Positions 1-9,118 of a stretch of 64,000 nucleotides of DNA are shown piece after piece; the first letter of the stretch is position 1; every line of letters begins with the position of its first letter. The translations under genes and the position numbers were made by a program. The DNA lies in contig NZ_BDBR01000022.1 of assembly GCF_001613085.1 (NCBI RefSeq), forward strand, positions 62,001-126,000, written 5' to 3'. Under the pieces are notes generated by a model. It made no database searches, was not told the origin of the DNA, and was given only the letters and a program-made list of their open reading frames with translations. The stretch comes from Nocardia salmonicida NBRC 13393 (GTDB lineage Bacteria; Actinomycetota; Actinomycetes; Mycobacteriales; Mycobacteriaceae).

Positions 1-972
1 TTCTCGGGCCTGCCGATCATCGGCGACGACCCCGCGACCCAGGGTGTTCCGATGGCGCCGCCGGACTGGGCGGTTCGACTCGTGCGGGCCGGGCGCGGCC
101 TGCTGTTCCTCGACGAATTGTCCACCGCACCGCCCGCCGTGCAGGCGGCGCTGCTGCGCGTCGTTCTCGAAAGACGGGTCGGCGCACTGGAACTGCCGCC
201 GGGTGTGCGCATCGTCGCGGCCGCCAACCCGCGCTCGTCGGCCGCCGACGGCTGGGAGCTGAGCCCGCCGCTGGCGAACCGCTTCGTGCACCTGCAGTGG
301 ACCCACGAGCACGACGTCGTCGTCCGTGGCCTCGGGGGAACATGGCCGCGCGCGACCCTGCCTCGGCTCGCGCCCGAAAAACTCTCGGAGGCAGTCGTAT
401 TCGCGCGTCGTGCGGTCTGCACCTTGCTCGCGGCCAGGCCCAGGCTCGTGCATCAGATGCCCACCACCGAATCCCGGCGGGGTGGCGCCTGGGCGTCTCC
501 GCGGAGTTGGGAGATGACCGTGCGGCTGATCGCCTTCGCCACCGCGGCCGATGCGAGTCGTGATGTGCTGTCGCAGTTGATCCGCGGCACGGTCGGCGAC
601 GGCCCGGGTTTCGAACTGCTGACCAGCATCGATCGGATGGATCTGCCCGATCCGGAAGCATTGCTGGCCGATCCTGTCGCCGCCGAACTGCCGACCAGGG
701 GCGACCTGCGCCAGGCCGTTCTCGACGGTGTGGTGGCCGCGGTGCGCAAGCGACCGGAGCGGGCGCGGTGGGATGCGGCTTGGTCGCTGCTGGTGAAGGC
801 CGTGGAAACCGGAGCACCCGACCTGGTGGTCGTTCCCGCGACAACTCTGGCCACGCTGCGCCGCGACAATTGGGAGGTGCCCGCGGCGATCGAACAACTA
901 GCCGGGGTGGTGTCGGTGTCGCGGAGTGCCGATCGCGCCGCGGCTCGCGTCGCCGTCCAGGCGGGCCGATGA
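1..972 (+). CDS. MoxR-like AAA ATPase, 5' end outside window
   Basis: The reading frame is open from base 1, so the N-terminus and Walker A lie upstream; 323 residues are visible. The Walker B segment GLLFLDELSTAPP is near visible residues 34-46, and the sensor-1-like VRIVAAANPRS follows, both typical of MoxR/AAA_5 ATPases. The C-terminal half is a helical lid-like region. The stop overlaps the start of the VWA-type gene by 4 bp (ATGA). MoxR ATPases are commonly encoded beside VWA proteins and act as chaperone-like remodelers of metal-dependent complexes, so this pair probably acts together. The first ATG seen (base 52) is internal and is not the true start. The client is unknown. Confidence 0.85.
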   Translation, partial: FSGLPIIGDDPATQGVPMAPPDWAVRLVRAGRGLLFLDELSTAPPAVQAALLRVVLERRVGALELPPGVRIVAAANPRSSAADGWELSPPLANRFVHLQWTHEHDVVVRGLGGTWPRATLPRLAPEKLSEAVVFARRAVCTLLAARPRLVHQMPTTESRRGGAWASPRSWEMTVRLIAFATAADASRDVLSQLIRGTVGDGPGFELLTSIDRMDLPDPEALLADPVAAELPTRGDLRQAVLDGVVAAVRKRPERARWDAAWSLLVKAVETGAPDLVVVPATTLATLRRDNWEVPAAIEQLAGVVSVSRSADRAAARVAVQAGR

Positions 973-2192
973 CAGCGGACACGACCGGGCTGGATTTCGA
1001 CAAGCTCTATGCCGCACGGCTGCAAGCGGTTTCGGCCCGCCCCTATCTGGCGACTGCCCTGTACGCCCTGAACATCGTCGAGTCGGCAGGGGTGTCGACG
1101 ATGGGCGTGGACAAACACTGGCGGTGCTACGTCTCGCCACGGTTCGTCGACTACACGCCGGTGGAAGAACTGGCGTCGATACTGGTGCACGAGGTTTCGC
1201 ACCTGCTGCGCGACCATCACGCGCGCAGTGATCGCTACGCCCACACCCACGAGCTGACCGGCCGCGGCGAGCGGCTGCGAATGAATATCGCCGCGGATGC
1301 CGAGATCAACGACGACGCGTTCGGCGACGGGTTGGTCTGGCCCGAAGGCGCGGTTCTGCCGAGCACCTTGGGGCTGGACCCAGGGCAACTCATGGAGGAC
1401 TACCTGGGTCAGTTCAGCCTCGGGCATCTGACGGAAAGCATGGCGTGGCTCGACTGCGGTAGCGGCGCGGACGGATCGGACCGGGAGTGGGAGCTGGGTC
1501 CCGACGGCGCGGACGGGCTCAGCGAACAGCAGCGCGACGGCGTCCGGTTCCTCGTGGCGCAGGGCATCGTCGGCCGTCCAGGGAACGCGCCCCAGGGTTG
1601 GCGACGCTGGGCGAACGAGGCCTTGCACCCTTCTCAACCATGGCGGGACCTGCTCGGTGCTGCCCTGCGCGCGGCCGCGTCGGCCCCCGGTGTCGGCGAG
1701 GACTACACCTACCGGCGCCCCGCCCGCCGCTCGACCGCGCTCCCCGGCATCGTGCTGCCGAGCCTGCGTCGCACCCCACCCAAGGTCGGCGTGGTCATCG
1801 ACACCTCGGGATCGGTCAGCGACGACGAATTGGGCAGCGCGCTGCTCGAAGTCGCCGCCATCATCCGCGCCGTCGGCGGCCGCCGCGACCTGGTCACCGT
1901 GTTCTCCTGCGACGCCGCGGCACGCATCGCCCACCCGCTGTGCCAGGCCGAGGGGATGTCGCTCATCGGCGGTGGCGGCACCGACCTGCGCACCGGTTTC
2001 ACCAAGGCCCTGCGCACCCGCCCTGATGTGCTCGTGGCCCTGACGGACGGTCAAACGCCCTGGCCGTCACAACAACCGGCCTGCCGAACCGTGGTCGGCC
2101 TCTTCCGCAGGGGCCATGCATGGCAGGAGAACGATCCCGATTATGTTCCGGACCGACCACCCGCGTGGGCGCGGGTGGTCGACATCGGCTGA
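969..2192 (+). CDS. VWA-like protein with N-terminal metallopeptidase-like domain
   Basis: 407 residues, starting at the ATG that overlaps the ATPase stop. The N-terminal part has a zinc-protease-like HEVSH motif within ILVHEVSHLLRDHH (about residues 75-88), as in the DUF2201-type putative metallopeptidase domain. The C-terminal part has a VWA-like MIDAS segment, VVIDTSGSVSDDE (about 277-289), followed by GGGGTDLRTGF and LVALTDGQTPW. Translational coupling to the MoxR-like ATPase supports a joint MoxR/VWA module. The combination suggests metal-dependent binding, possibly proteolysis, with ATPase assistance. Whether the HExxH is catalytically active cannot be decided from sequence. Confidence 0.88.
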   Translation: MTADTTGLDFDKLYAARLQAVSARPYLATALYALNIVESAGVSTMGVDKHWRCYVSPRFVDYTPVEELASILVHEVSHLLRDHHARSDRYAHTHELTGRGERLRMNIAADAEINDDAFGDGLVWPEGAVLPSTLGLDPGQLMEDYLGQFSLGHLTESMAWLDCGSGADGSDREWELGPDGADGLSEQQRDGVRFLVAQGIVGRPGNAPQGWRRWANEALHPSQPWRDLLGAALRAAASAPGVGEDYTYRRPARRSTALPGIVLPSLRRTPPKVGVVIDTSGSVSDDELGSALLEVAAIIRAVGGRRDLVTVFSCDAAARIAHPLCQAEGMSLIGGGGTDLRTGFTKALRTRPDVLVALTDGQTPWPSQQPACRTVVGLFRRGHAWQENDPDYVPDRPPAWARVVDIG

Positions 2193-2204
2193 AGTCGCGG
2201 TCGG

Positions 2205-2615
2205 CTATCCGCCGGAGGCAGCCCGGCGCGCCCGTGGTAGCGGCGACACCAGCATGACCGACCCCGACAGCAAGAGTCCGGCGAGTGGTATCAACGGCAG
2301 ATATGACACCCACACCACCGGCTCTTGCTGCGCCAATGCGATGACAGTGGCGACAACGGCGACTACGAACACGACGGCCGACCAACGATGTAGCTGACGA
2401 ACGCGCCCGCCGACCGCCGGACCCGTTCGTGAGCCGCGGTAGACCAGCACATATATCACCGAACCGGTGAGGAACAGTCCGGCCAGCGGAATCAGTGGCA
2501 GGTAGACAACCCATTCCGGTCCGCTCAGCGACAACCCGATCACCGTGATGAGTACTGCCGCGACAAAGCCGATGGCGAGCCATCGATGAGCTCGCCGAAC
2601 TCCGATGATGTTCAT
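2205..2615 (-). CDS. Small four-helix membrane protein, internally duplicated
   Basis: 136 residues, starting at ATG 2615 with an AAAGGG ribosome site 7 nt upstream. It has two similar halves. Each has a basic/His stretch (RRAHRWLAIGF; RQLHRWSAVVF), a hydrophobic helix, a YLPLIPLAGL(F/L)L(T/S)GS segment and a second helix, so it looks like a tandem duplication of a two-helix unit. It converges with the VWA gene, leaving 12 bp between stops. No known family was recognised with confidence; a small cytochrome-b561-like or DUF-type membrane protein is possible, but no role is claimed. Confidence 0.7.
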   Translation of the reverse strand: MNIIGVRRAHRWLAIGFVAAVLITVIGLSLSGPEWVVYLPLIPLAGLFLTGSVIYVLVYRGSRTGPAVGGRVRQLHRWSAVVFVVAVVATVIALAQQEPVVWVSYLPLIPLAGLLLSGSVMLVSPLPRARRAASGG

Positions 2616-2796
2616 CGAAAACCCTTTCGTCGATCCGTGGAAAAGCAATGCTGCCACGGCGCCGACCTCGGAACTTCTCGATTCCTGACCGTTTCTCCCC
2701 GCTGGCGACCGATCGCTGATCGCCCCGTTTTCAATCCGGCAATTCGTTGAAAGTATCAATCCCCTCGGGCCGCCGAAGCCCTGCCAGACTCGTCGT

Positions 2797-3729
2797 GTGA
2801 TCAGCGCGATTGTGCGAATTCGGTCCATCACCTACGAATCAGAGGGCGTGCTGTCCTTTGTGCTCACCGACCCCGGCGGCGCGCCACTGCCGCCGTGGGC
2901 ACCGGGTGCGCACGTGGATGTCGTCCTGCCCGACGGCGTCGTTCGTCAGTACTCGCTGTGTGGCGATCCCGCGAATCGGGACAGTTATCGCATCGCGGTG
3001 CTGCTCGAGGATCAGGGTCGGGGCGGGTCGGCGTGGATGCACGAGAAAGTACGGCCGGGCACGCTGCTGGAGATCCGGGAGCCCCGCAACAATTTCCCGC
3101 TCGCCCCGGCAGCGAGCTACCTGTTGATCGCCGGCGGCATCGGGATCACCCCGCTGCTGCCGATGATCCGTGAACTCGAACAGCGCGGCGCCGCATGGCA
3201 ACTGCACTACGGCGGTCGCACCGATGCGCGGATGGCCTTCGCTGAGGAGCTCTCGGGCTACGGTGCGCGGGTTCGTCGCTACGCGCAGGACGAAGTCGGG
3301 CTGATGCCACTGGCCGAGATACTCGCGCCGGTGGGCTCGGACACGCTCGTGTACTGCTGTGGCCCCGAGCCGCTGCTCACCGCGGTCGAACAGCACTGTG
3401 TGTCGGAGGCTCTGCGCGTGGAGCGTTTCCATCCGAAGGAGATCGCGTCGACCGGACCCGACCGGCCGACGACGGTCGTGCTCAATCGCTCCGGCCGGAC
3501 CATCGACGTTCCGGCCGACTCGTCGGTCCTCGACGCGCTCGAGCGCGCCGGTGCCGACGTGCTGTGGTCGTGCCGCGAAGGAACGTGCGCGACCTGCGAA
3601 ACCACCGTGCTCGAAGGTGAAGTCGAGCATCGCGATTCGGTTCTCACACCGGCTGAACAAGAGTCGGGCAAAACCATGATGATCTGCGTCTCCCGAGCGC
3701 GCACGGACCGTCTTGTGCTCGATGCCTGA
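2797..3729 (+). CDS. PDR-type flavin reductase with C-terminal [2Fe-2S]
   Basis: 310 residues, GTG start. The order is flavin domain, NAD-binding domain, then plant-type ferredoxin, that of the phthalate dioxygenase reductase family. RQYSLCGDP (about 51-59) is the FMN-binding RxYS motif and LIAGGIGITPLLPM the NAD-domain motif. The cluster ligands are C259, C264, C267 (CREGTCATC) and C297 (MICVSRA). These enzymes pass electrons from NAD(P)H through FMN and the iron-sulfur centre to an oxygenase. No Rieske oxygenase is encoded nearby, so the P450s or the flavoprotein next door are plausible partners (inference). It overlaps the next gene by 8 bp. Confidence 0.92.
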   Translation: MISAIVRIRSITYESEGVLSFVLTDPGGAPLPPWAPGAHVDVVLPDGVVRQYSLCGDPANRDSYRIAVLLEDQGRGGSAWMHEKVRPGTLLEIREPRNNFPLAPAASYLLIAGGIGITPLLPMIRELEQRGAAWQLHYGGRTDARMAFAEELSGYGARVRRYAQDEVGLMPLAEILAPVGSDTLVYCCGPEPLLTAVEQHCVSEALRVERFHPKEIASTGPDRPTTVVLNRSGRTIDVPADSSVLDALERAGADVLWSCREGTCATCETTVLEGEVEHRDSVLTPAEQESGKTMMICVSRARTDRLVLDA

Positions 3730-4945
3730 AAGGTCGAAGACTGTGCACGATGTCATTGTTGTCGGCGCGCGCTGCGCTGGTGCCACGGTCGCGATGCTGC
3801 TCGCGCGCCGCGGCTACCGGGTGCTCTGCGTCGACCAGGCCCTGTTTCCCAAGGACGCCGTCTCGACCCACATGCTGCGGCAGAGTGGTCTCGCGCGGCT
3901 GCGGGATTGGGGCCTGCTGGAACAACTGAAGGCCACGGGCTGTACGCCCATTCACTCGATCACGATGTCCTACGCCGACGCGCAGTTCTCCGGCTTCTCC
4001 GACCCCATCGATGGCATCGCCGAGACCTACGCCCCGCGGCGCATCGTGCTCGACAAACTGTTGCAGGACGCCGCTCGGTCGGCCGGTGTCGATCTGCGGG
4101 AGGGCGTCACCGTGCTCGATCTGGTGCGCGAGGGTGAGCAGGTCACCGGCATCGTCGGGCGTGACCGCGACGGCGAACCGGTCGTCGAACACGCCCGCCT
4201 CGTCATCGGCGCCGACGGTTACGCCTCCACCGTGGCCCAGCTCACCGGCGCCGAGAAGTACGACGTGATCCCGGGGGAGACCTTCACCAGCTACTCGTAC
4301 TGGTCCGGTCTGACTATGCAGAGTCAGTTGCGCATCGGCGACAAGCAGGCGGTCGGCGGCTGGCCGACCAACGACGGCAAGACGCTGATGTGGTGTGTGC
4401 AATACGTCGACCGGTTCGCACCGTTTCGTACCGATGTCGAGGGCAATTTCTCGTTGGCGTTCAAGGAAACCGCGCCCGACCTCGCCGAACTACTCGAGAC
4501 CGGCGAGCGCGAGGAGCGGTTCTACATCGCGCGCTACCCGGAGAACTTCTATCGGCAATCGCACGGCCCCGGTTGGGCATTGGTGGGTGACGCCGGATAT
4601 CACAAGGACCCCTTCACCGGTCTGGGGATCAGCGACGCGTTCACCTACGCCGATCTGCTCGCCGAGCGCGCACACGAAGGACTGTCGTCGGCGCGGCCAC
4701 TCGACGAAGCGCTCGCCGAGTATCAGGCGCAGCGCGATCGGTCGAGTAAACCGATGTACCGGTTCACCTGTGAGTCCTCGCGACTGGTGTTGCCGGACAA
4801 GCATGTCGAGGTGATGCGGGCGCTGCCGAGCAGCCCGAGACACACGCAGCAGTGGTTCCGGATGATGGCGGGTGGGCTCAGTGGTCGGGAGTTCTTCACC
4901 GAGGACAATCTCGCCCCGCTGCTGAATCCGCAGGGCGCACGATGA
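3722..4945 (+). CDS. FAD-dependent oxidoreductase (copy 1)
   Basis: About 407 residues from ATG 3722; a TTG 9 bp upstream is in frame but has no better ribosome site. The N-terminal Rossmann motif is DVIVVGARCAGATVA, a second motif is RLVIGADGYAS, and the FAD-ribityl motif is WALVGDAGYHKDPFTGLGIS. This places it in the FAD-binding monooxygenase/geranylgeranyl-reductase-like superfamily. It is clearly paralogous to the protein at 20650-21852, sharing long conserved runs including ALVGDAGYHKDPFTGLGISDAF. It overlaps its neighbours on both sides, so it forms a translationally coupled trio with the reductase and the acyl ligase. Hydroxylation, epoxidation or double-bond reduction of an acyl or polyketide chain are all possible. 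Confidence 0.85.
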   Translation: MPERSKTVHDVIVVGARCAGATVAMLLARRGYRVLCVDQALFPKDAVSTHMLRQSGLARLRDWGLLEQLKATGCTPIHSITMSYADAQFSGFSDPIDGIAETYAPRRIVLDKLLQDAARSAGVDLREGVTVLDLVREGEQVTGIVGRDRDGEPVVEHARLVIGADGYASTVAQLTGAEKYDVIPGETFTSYSYWSGLTMQSQLRIGDKQAVGGWPTNDGKTLMWCVQYVDRFAPFRTDVEGNFSLAFKETAPDLAELLETGEREERFYIARYPENFYRQSHGPGWALVGDAGYHKDPFTGLGISDAFTYADLLAERAHEGLSSARPLDEALAEYQAQRDRSSKPMYRFTCESSRLVLPDKHVEVMRALPSSPRHTQQWFRMMAGGLSGREFFTEDNLAPLLNPQGAR

Positions 4946-6453
4946 CCGTGCAACCGTTCGACACCGTCGGAATCTTTCGCGATGAGCACGGTGTCGCGCA
5001 CTACGCGGGCCTGCCGGATTCGCTGGTGGATATGCTGCGCCACACGGTGCGGACCTGGCCTGACCAGGAAGCCGTCGTCGAGATCGGCGGCGAGCGACTC
5101 TCGTACCGGCAACTGTGGGATCGGGCCGCCCGGGTGGCCGGCGGGCTGCGGGACCAGGGAATTCAACCGGGGGACCGCGTCGCCAGTCTGTTGGATGCCG
5201 GAACCGATTGGGTGGTCGGCTTCCTCGGCATCGTGCTCGCCGGCGCGGTGGCAGTGCCGGTCAACACTCGGTTCGCCGCCCCCGAGATCGAGTACGTCCT
5301 GACCGATTCCGCCGCCTCGTTCACTTTCGGCCCGAAAGAGACGCTGCCGCAGGGCGATCCCTATGTCTACGAGGGTGCGGCACCGAAGGATCCGGCCGCG
5401 ATCTTCTACACCAGCGGCACGACCGGACGGCCGAAAGGCGCGATCACCACCCACCGCAACCTGCTGTCCACGGTGGAGAACGTGCGCCGACTCGCCGACA
5501 TCGGCACCGACGAGGGCCCGACCCTGCGCAACCTGGTCTCGGTGCCGCTGTTCCATGTCACCGCGTGCAACAGTCAGCTGATTCCGCAGCTCGCCATCGG
5601 CGGCAGCACGATCATCCTGCCGCAGTTCAAGATTCAGGACTTCCTGCGGGCGATCGTCGACGAGCGGGTCACCTCGCTCACCAACACTCCCGCCATCTAC
5701 TACCTCGCGTTCCGGCAACCGAACTTCGCCGATTTCGACCTGAGCGGGGTGAACCGGGTCGCCTACGGCGGTGCGCCGGTCGCGCCCGCGCTGGTCGCCG
5801 AGATCGCCGAGCACTTCCCGAACGCGCGCCTGGCCAACGGTTTCGGTCTCACCGAGACCTCGTCCATCTCGACCTACCTGCCCCATGAGTGGGCCACCGA
5901 GCACGCGGAATCGGTGGGGTTCGCCGCGCCGATCGTCGACCTGGCCATCGACGCGCCCGACCCGGTCAGCGGTGTCGGGGAACTGCTCATCCGCGGCGCC
6001 AATGTCGTGGCCGGCTACTGGAACAACCCCGTCGCCACCGCCGCGACCTTCGTCGACGGCTGGCTGCGCACCGGTGACCTCGCCCGCATCGACGAGCGAG
6101 GACTGGTGTCGATCGCCGACCGGGCCAAGGACATGATCAACCGCGGCGGCGAGAACGTGTACTGCGTCGAGGTGGAGAACGCGCTCGCCGGCGCCCCGGG
6201 CATCGGCGAATCCGCGGTCGTCGGGGTACCCGACGACATGATGGGTGAGAAGGTCGGCGCGGTGGTGGTGCCGGTGGCCGGCACCGAGTTCGATGAAGCC
6301 GCCGTGCTCGACTACCTGCGCGCACTTCTCGCGGATTTCAAAGTGCCCCAGTACTTCTCGGTGCGCACGGCGCCATTGCCGCGCAACCCCGGCGGGAAGA
6401 TCGTCAAGACCACGTTGCGGTCCGAACCGTTCAAGCCCGCCGGACGAGGGTGA
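4942..6453 (+). CDS. Acyl-CoA synthetase / AMP-dependent ligase
   Basis: 503 residues; the ATG overlaps the upstream stop by 4 bp. ANL-superfamily motifs are in order: the P-loop FYTSGTTGRPKG (about 155-166), the A5 motif NGFGLTETSS, the hinge RTGDLARIDERG and the C-terminal catalytic lysine K486 in NPGGKIVKTTL. It lacks the FAAL-type motif seen at 37035-38693, so thioester formation with CoA is the most likely outcome: carboxylate + ATP + CoA to acyl-CoA. Third gene of the 2797-6453 operon. Its 3' end overlaps that of the converging surE-like gene by 23 bp. Substrate not predictable. Confidence 0.88.
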   Translation: MTVQPFDTVGIFRDEHGVAHYAGLPDSLVDMLRHTVRTWPDQEAVVEIGGERLSYRQLWDRAARVAGGLRDQGIQPGDRVASLLDAGTDWVVGFLGIVLAGAVAVPVNTRFAAPEIEYVLTDSAASFTFGPKETLPQGDPYVYEGAAPKDPAAIFYTSGTTGRPKGAITTHRNLLSTVENVRRLADIGTDEGPTLRNLVSVPLFHVTACNSQLIPQLAIGGSTIILPQFKIQDFLRAIVDERVTSLTNTPAIYYLAFRQPNFADFDLSGVNRVAYGGAPVAPALVAEIAEHFPNARLANGFGLTETSSISTYLPHEWATEHAESVGFAAPIVDLAIDAPDPVSGVGELLIRGANVVAGYWNNPVATAATFVDGWLRTGDLARIDERGLVSIADRAKDMINRGGENVYCVEVENALAGAPGIGESAVVGVPDDMMGEKVGAVVVPVAGTEFDEAAVLDYLRALLADFKVPQYFSVRTAPLPRNPGGKIVKTTLRSEPFKPAGRG

Positions 6454-7141
6454 TGCTGGTCCGCCGCTGCTCGGCGAAGGCGTGGATGTCGTCATCGGGC
6501 GCCAGATCCTCGGCACGGTAACCGATCGTGCTGAGGATGGCGCCGCTGGCGACGTCGAAGACGTCGGTGTAGTACAGCGCGCGGCTGACCCGGGTGTAGG
6601 CCGGATCGGCGCCCCGGTCGGTGCCGGAGAGATTGACGTTCGCGGTGAACCAGCCCGCCCGCGCTGCCAGCAGCGTGGTGAGTATCCGGGCGGTCGCCTC
6701 GGGTACCCAGCTCCAGTCCCAGGCGTGCGGCTCGGCCCACGGTCCACCGAACTCGCGCGAGAGCGCGATGCCGGGCACACCGCGCGCTCCCGCTTCCTGC
6801 ACCGCACCGTAGGTGCCGCTGACATTCAGGGTGGCGCCGATGTTCTCGCCCGCGTTCACCCCGCTCAGACACAGATCTACCGGAGCGATGACCCCGGAGG
6901 TCAGCGCGAAGACCACGCAGGCCGCCGGTGTCGATCCCATGTGGATCGTGGGAATTCCGGCGGTCGGGGCCGCCCACTCCCACTCCGTGGCGACGCCACT
7001 GCGTCGCGACTGGCTCGCGCCCGACATCGGCCCGCTCGGTGCTACCACCGTCGCGTCGATGCCGAGCGCGCGCACGGCTTCCGCCAACGCCAGGAGACCC
7101 GGCGCGCGGAATCCGTCATCGTTGGTGATCAGCAGGTGCAT
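6431..7141 (-). CDS. surE: SurE-type 5'/3'-nucleotidase
   Basis: 236 residues. The metal-binding NDDG occurs at residues 7-10 (LLITNDDGFRAPG), followed by VVAPSGPMSGASQ and the SGVNAGENIG motif; all are hallmarks of SurE, which removes phosphate from nucleoside monophosphates and sometimes polyphosphates or other phosphoesters. It is the last gene of the leftward operon led by the P450, and its start overlaps the ATPase gene by 26 bp. SurE encoded with a sugar-type ABC importer is unusual; imported phosphorylated compounds may be its substrates (inference). Confidence 0.9.
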   Translation of the reverse strand: MHLLITNDDGFRAPGLLALAEAVRALGIDATVVAPSGPMSGASQSRRSGVATEWEWAAPTAGIPTIHMGSTPAACVVFALTSGVIAPVDLCLSGVNAGENIGATLNVSGTYGAVQEAGARGVPGIALSREFGGPWAEPHAWDWSWVPEATARILTTLLAARAGWFTANVNLSGTDRGADPAYTRVSRALYYTDVFDVASGAILSTIGYRAEDLAPDDDIHAFAEQRRTSITLVRRA

Positions 7142-8297
7142 CGAAAGCCGTCACTCTGGCACCGGTCTCCGGATCGAACAGGTGCAGCCGGTCCGCCGGG
7201 ACGAAGACCTGGATCCGCGCGCCGATGGCCGGTGCCGGATCGTTCGCGGGCAGCGTCACGGCCCAGCGACCCGATTCGCCGGTGCACTGCGCGATCTTGG
7301 AGTCGCCGGTGAACTCGACCAGCTCCACCACACCGTGCACGAGCAGTCCCGGGCCGTCGTGGCGTCGGAGCGCGCCGTCGCCGGGCCGCCAGCCCAGCGT
7401 CAGTTCGGCAGGCACGCCGGGGACAGGTTGCGCGAGAAGCGCTTCCAGCCCGGACCCGGTCATCTCGTCGCCTGCCTGGTTCATGGTCACCGTCGCCAGG
7501 TTCATCGGCGGGCTACCGAGGAACGTCGCGACGAACAGATCGACCGGCCGCCGATACACCTGCGCCGGACTACCGACCTGCAACACCCGCGAATCGTTCA
7601 TCACCACCAGATGCGTCGCCATCGACAGCGCCTCGAGCTGGTCATGGGTGACCAGCACGACGGTATTGCCGAGCTCACGATGCAGCCGCACCAGCTCCAC
7701 TCGCGCCTGCTGGCGCAACTGCGCGTCGAGCGCGGACAGCGGCTCGTCGAGCAGCAGCACCTTCGGCTGCCGAACGATCGCTCTGGCCAACCCGACTCGC
7801 TGACGCTGACCACCCGACAACTGCGCGGGCCTGCGGTGGCGCAGCTCGCTCAGCCCGAGGCTGTCGCACGCACCGGCTACCCGCCGCTCGATCTCGGTGC
7901 GGTCCAACCCCGACTTACGGTTGTGCTTGCCCTCCAGCCGCAGGCCGAAGGAGATATTGCGCTCCACCGTCATGTGCGGGTACAGCGCGAAGTCCTGGAA
8001 CACCATCGAGACGCCGCGCCGTCCCGGCGACACCTCGGTGACGTCGGCGCCGTCGATGAGCACCCGCCCCGCGGTGGGGGTGATCAGACCGGACACCACG
8101 CCGAGCGCGGTCGATTTACCGCAGCCGGACGGGCCGACCAACACGGTGAGCGATTGTCCCGGTACGTGCAGTAGGTCCAGGTCGAGAGCCGGGCGGTCCT
8201 CGCCGTATTGCTTGGTGATGCCGTCGAGCACCACACCGGCCGAGAGATCGAGCTCGGTGGTCAGCACCGGGGGCTCGCTCACACTGAGACTGGTCAT
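7116..8297 (-). CDS. Sugar-type ABC transporter ATP-binding protein
   Basis: 393 residues from ATG 8297. Walker A GPSGCGKST, the Q-loop FQDFALYPHMT, the signature LSGGQRQRVGLARAIV, Walker B VLLLDEPLSALDA and the H-loop VLVTHDQLEA are all intact. The C-terminal roughly 120 residues form a TOBE/OB-like regulatory domain as in the MalK/UgpC/MsmK group. It would energise the permease pair encoded just upstream (gap of 5 bp). MalK-type ATPases may be shared with other sugar importers; this one is dedicated by position. Confidence 0.93.
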   Translation of the reverse strand: MTSLSVSEPPVLTTELDLSAGVVLDGITKQYGEDRPALDLDLLHVPGQSLTVLVGPSGCGKSTALGVVSGLITPTAGRVLIDGADVTEVSPGRRGVSMVFQDFALYPHMTVERNISFGLRLEGKHNRKSGLDRTEIERRVAGACDSLGLSELRHRRPAQLSGGQRQRVGLARAIVRQPKVLLLDEPLSALDAQLRQQARVELVRLHRELGNTVVLVTHDQLEALSMATHLVVMNDSRVLQVGSPAQVYRRPVDLFVATFLGSPPMNLATVTMNQAGDEMTGSGLEALLAQPVPGVPAELTLGWRPGDGALRRHDGPGLLVHGVVELVEFTGDSKIAQCTGESGRWAVTLPANDPAPAIGARIQVFVPADRLHLFDPETGARVTAFDAPADHQR

Positions 8298-8302
8298 GTC
8301 GT

Positions 8303-9118
8303 TTACCGAACCCCTGAATGAAGGAAGGCGTCCGCGATCCGTCGCGACGCCAGGACATAGATCACGACGACCGGCAGTGATGCCAGCATCGCCGCGGCGA
8401 GCATCGGCCCGTACTGCGCGCTCTCGGGGCCGACGAACAGCGCCAGACCCGGCTGGATGGTGGTGTCCTCCGGGTCGGGCATCACCAGCAGCGGCCACAG
8501 GAATTCGTTCCAGGTACTGATGAACAGCAGGATCGCCACCGCGCCGAGCGCCGGGCGAAGCACCCCGAGCACCACGTGGCGCAGGATCTCCCACGAGGTG
8601 GCGCCTTCGAGCACCGCCGCGCCGATCAGCGATTGCGGCACCGAACGAATGTGGTCGCGCAGCAGCAGAACTGCCAGCGCGCTGACACCGAGCTGCGGGA
8701 TGATCACCCCGATCGTATGACCCTGCCAACCGAGCTTCGCGGTCATCAGGAACTGCGGGATGATCAGTGCCTGCGGCGGGATCAGCAGCGAAATGCCCAC
8801 GGCGGCAAGGACGAAGCCTCGCCCCCTCGCCGTGTCGAACCGCACCAGCGCGTAGGCGGCGGGCACGGCGACGAGCATCGTCGCGACAGTGACGCCCGCG
8901 GCCATCACGAAGGTGTTCCACAGCAGCCTGCCGATCGGGAACTTGCCCACGGCCAGTTCGTAGTTCTCCATGCTCGCCGGAAACGGGAGCGGATTCAGAT
9001 CGAAGATCGTCGACACCGGCTTGAACGAGGTGGCCAAGGCCAACGCCACCGGGAACAGCATCAGCACAATGGCTGTGATCAGTAGCAGGTGTCTGCCGAT
9101 CGCGTCACCGCGTCGCAC
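8303..9118 (-). CDS. ABC transporter permease (MalG-like)
   Basis: 271 residues with a GTG start overlapping the upstream permease gene by 14 bp. About six transmembrane segments are visible. The EAA-loop segment AAVLEGATSWEILRHVVLGVLRPAL (about 168-192) contacts the ATPase, and the C-terminal RRIADAFLHSGVR resembles MalG-type permease tails. With the partner at 9105-10052 it forms the membrane channel of a carbohydrate-uptake (CUT1) importer. Confidence 0.92.
   Translation of the reverse strand: MRRGDAIGRHLLLITAIVLMLFPVALALATSFKPVSTIFDLNPLPFPASMENYELAVGKFPIGRLLWNTFVMAAGVTVATMLVAVPAAYALVRFDTARGRGFVLAAVGISLLIPPQALIIPQFLMTAKLGWQGHTIGVIIPQLGVSALAVLLLRDHIRSVPQSLIGAAVLEGATSWEILRHVVLGVLRPALGAVAILLFISTWNEFLWPLLVMPDPEDTTIQPGLALFVGPESAQYGPMLAAAMLASLPVVVIYVLASRRIADAFLHSGVR

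Noticed and set aside
4942..6453. Calling this ligase a second FAAL
   Set aside because: It lacks the FAAL hallmark segment seen at 37035-38693 and has the layout of ordinary acyl-CoA synthetases.
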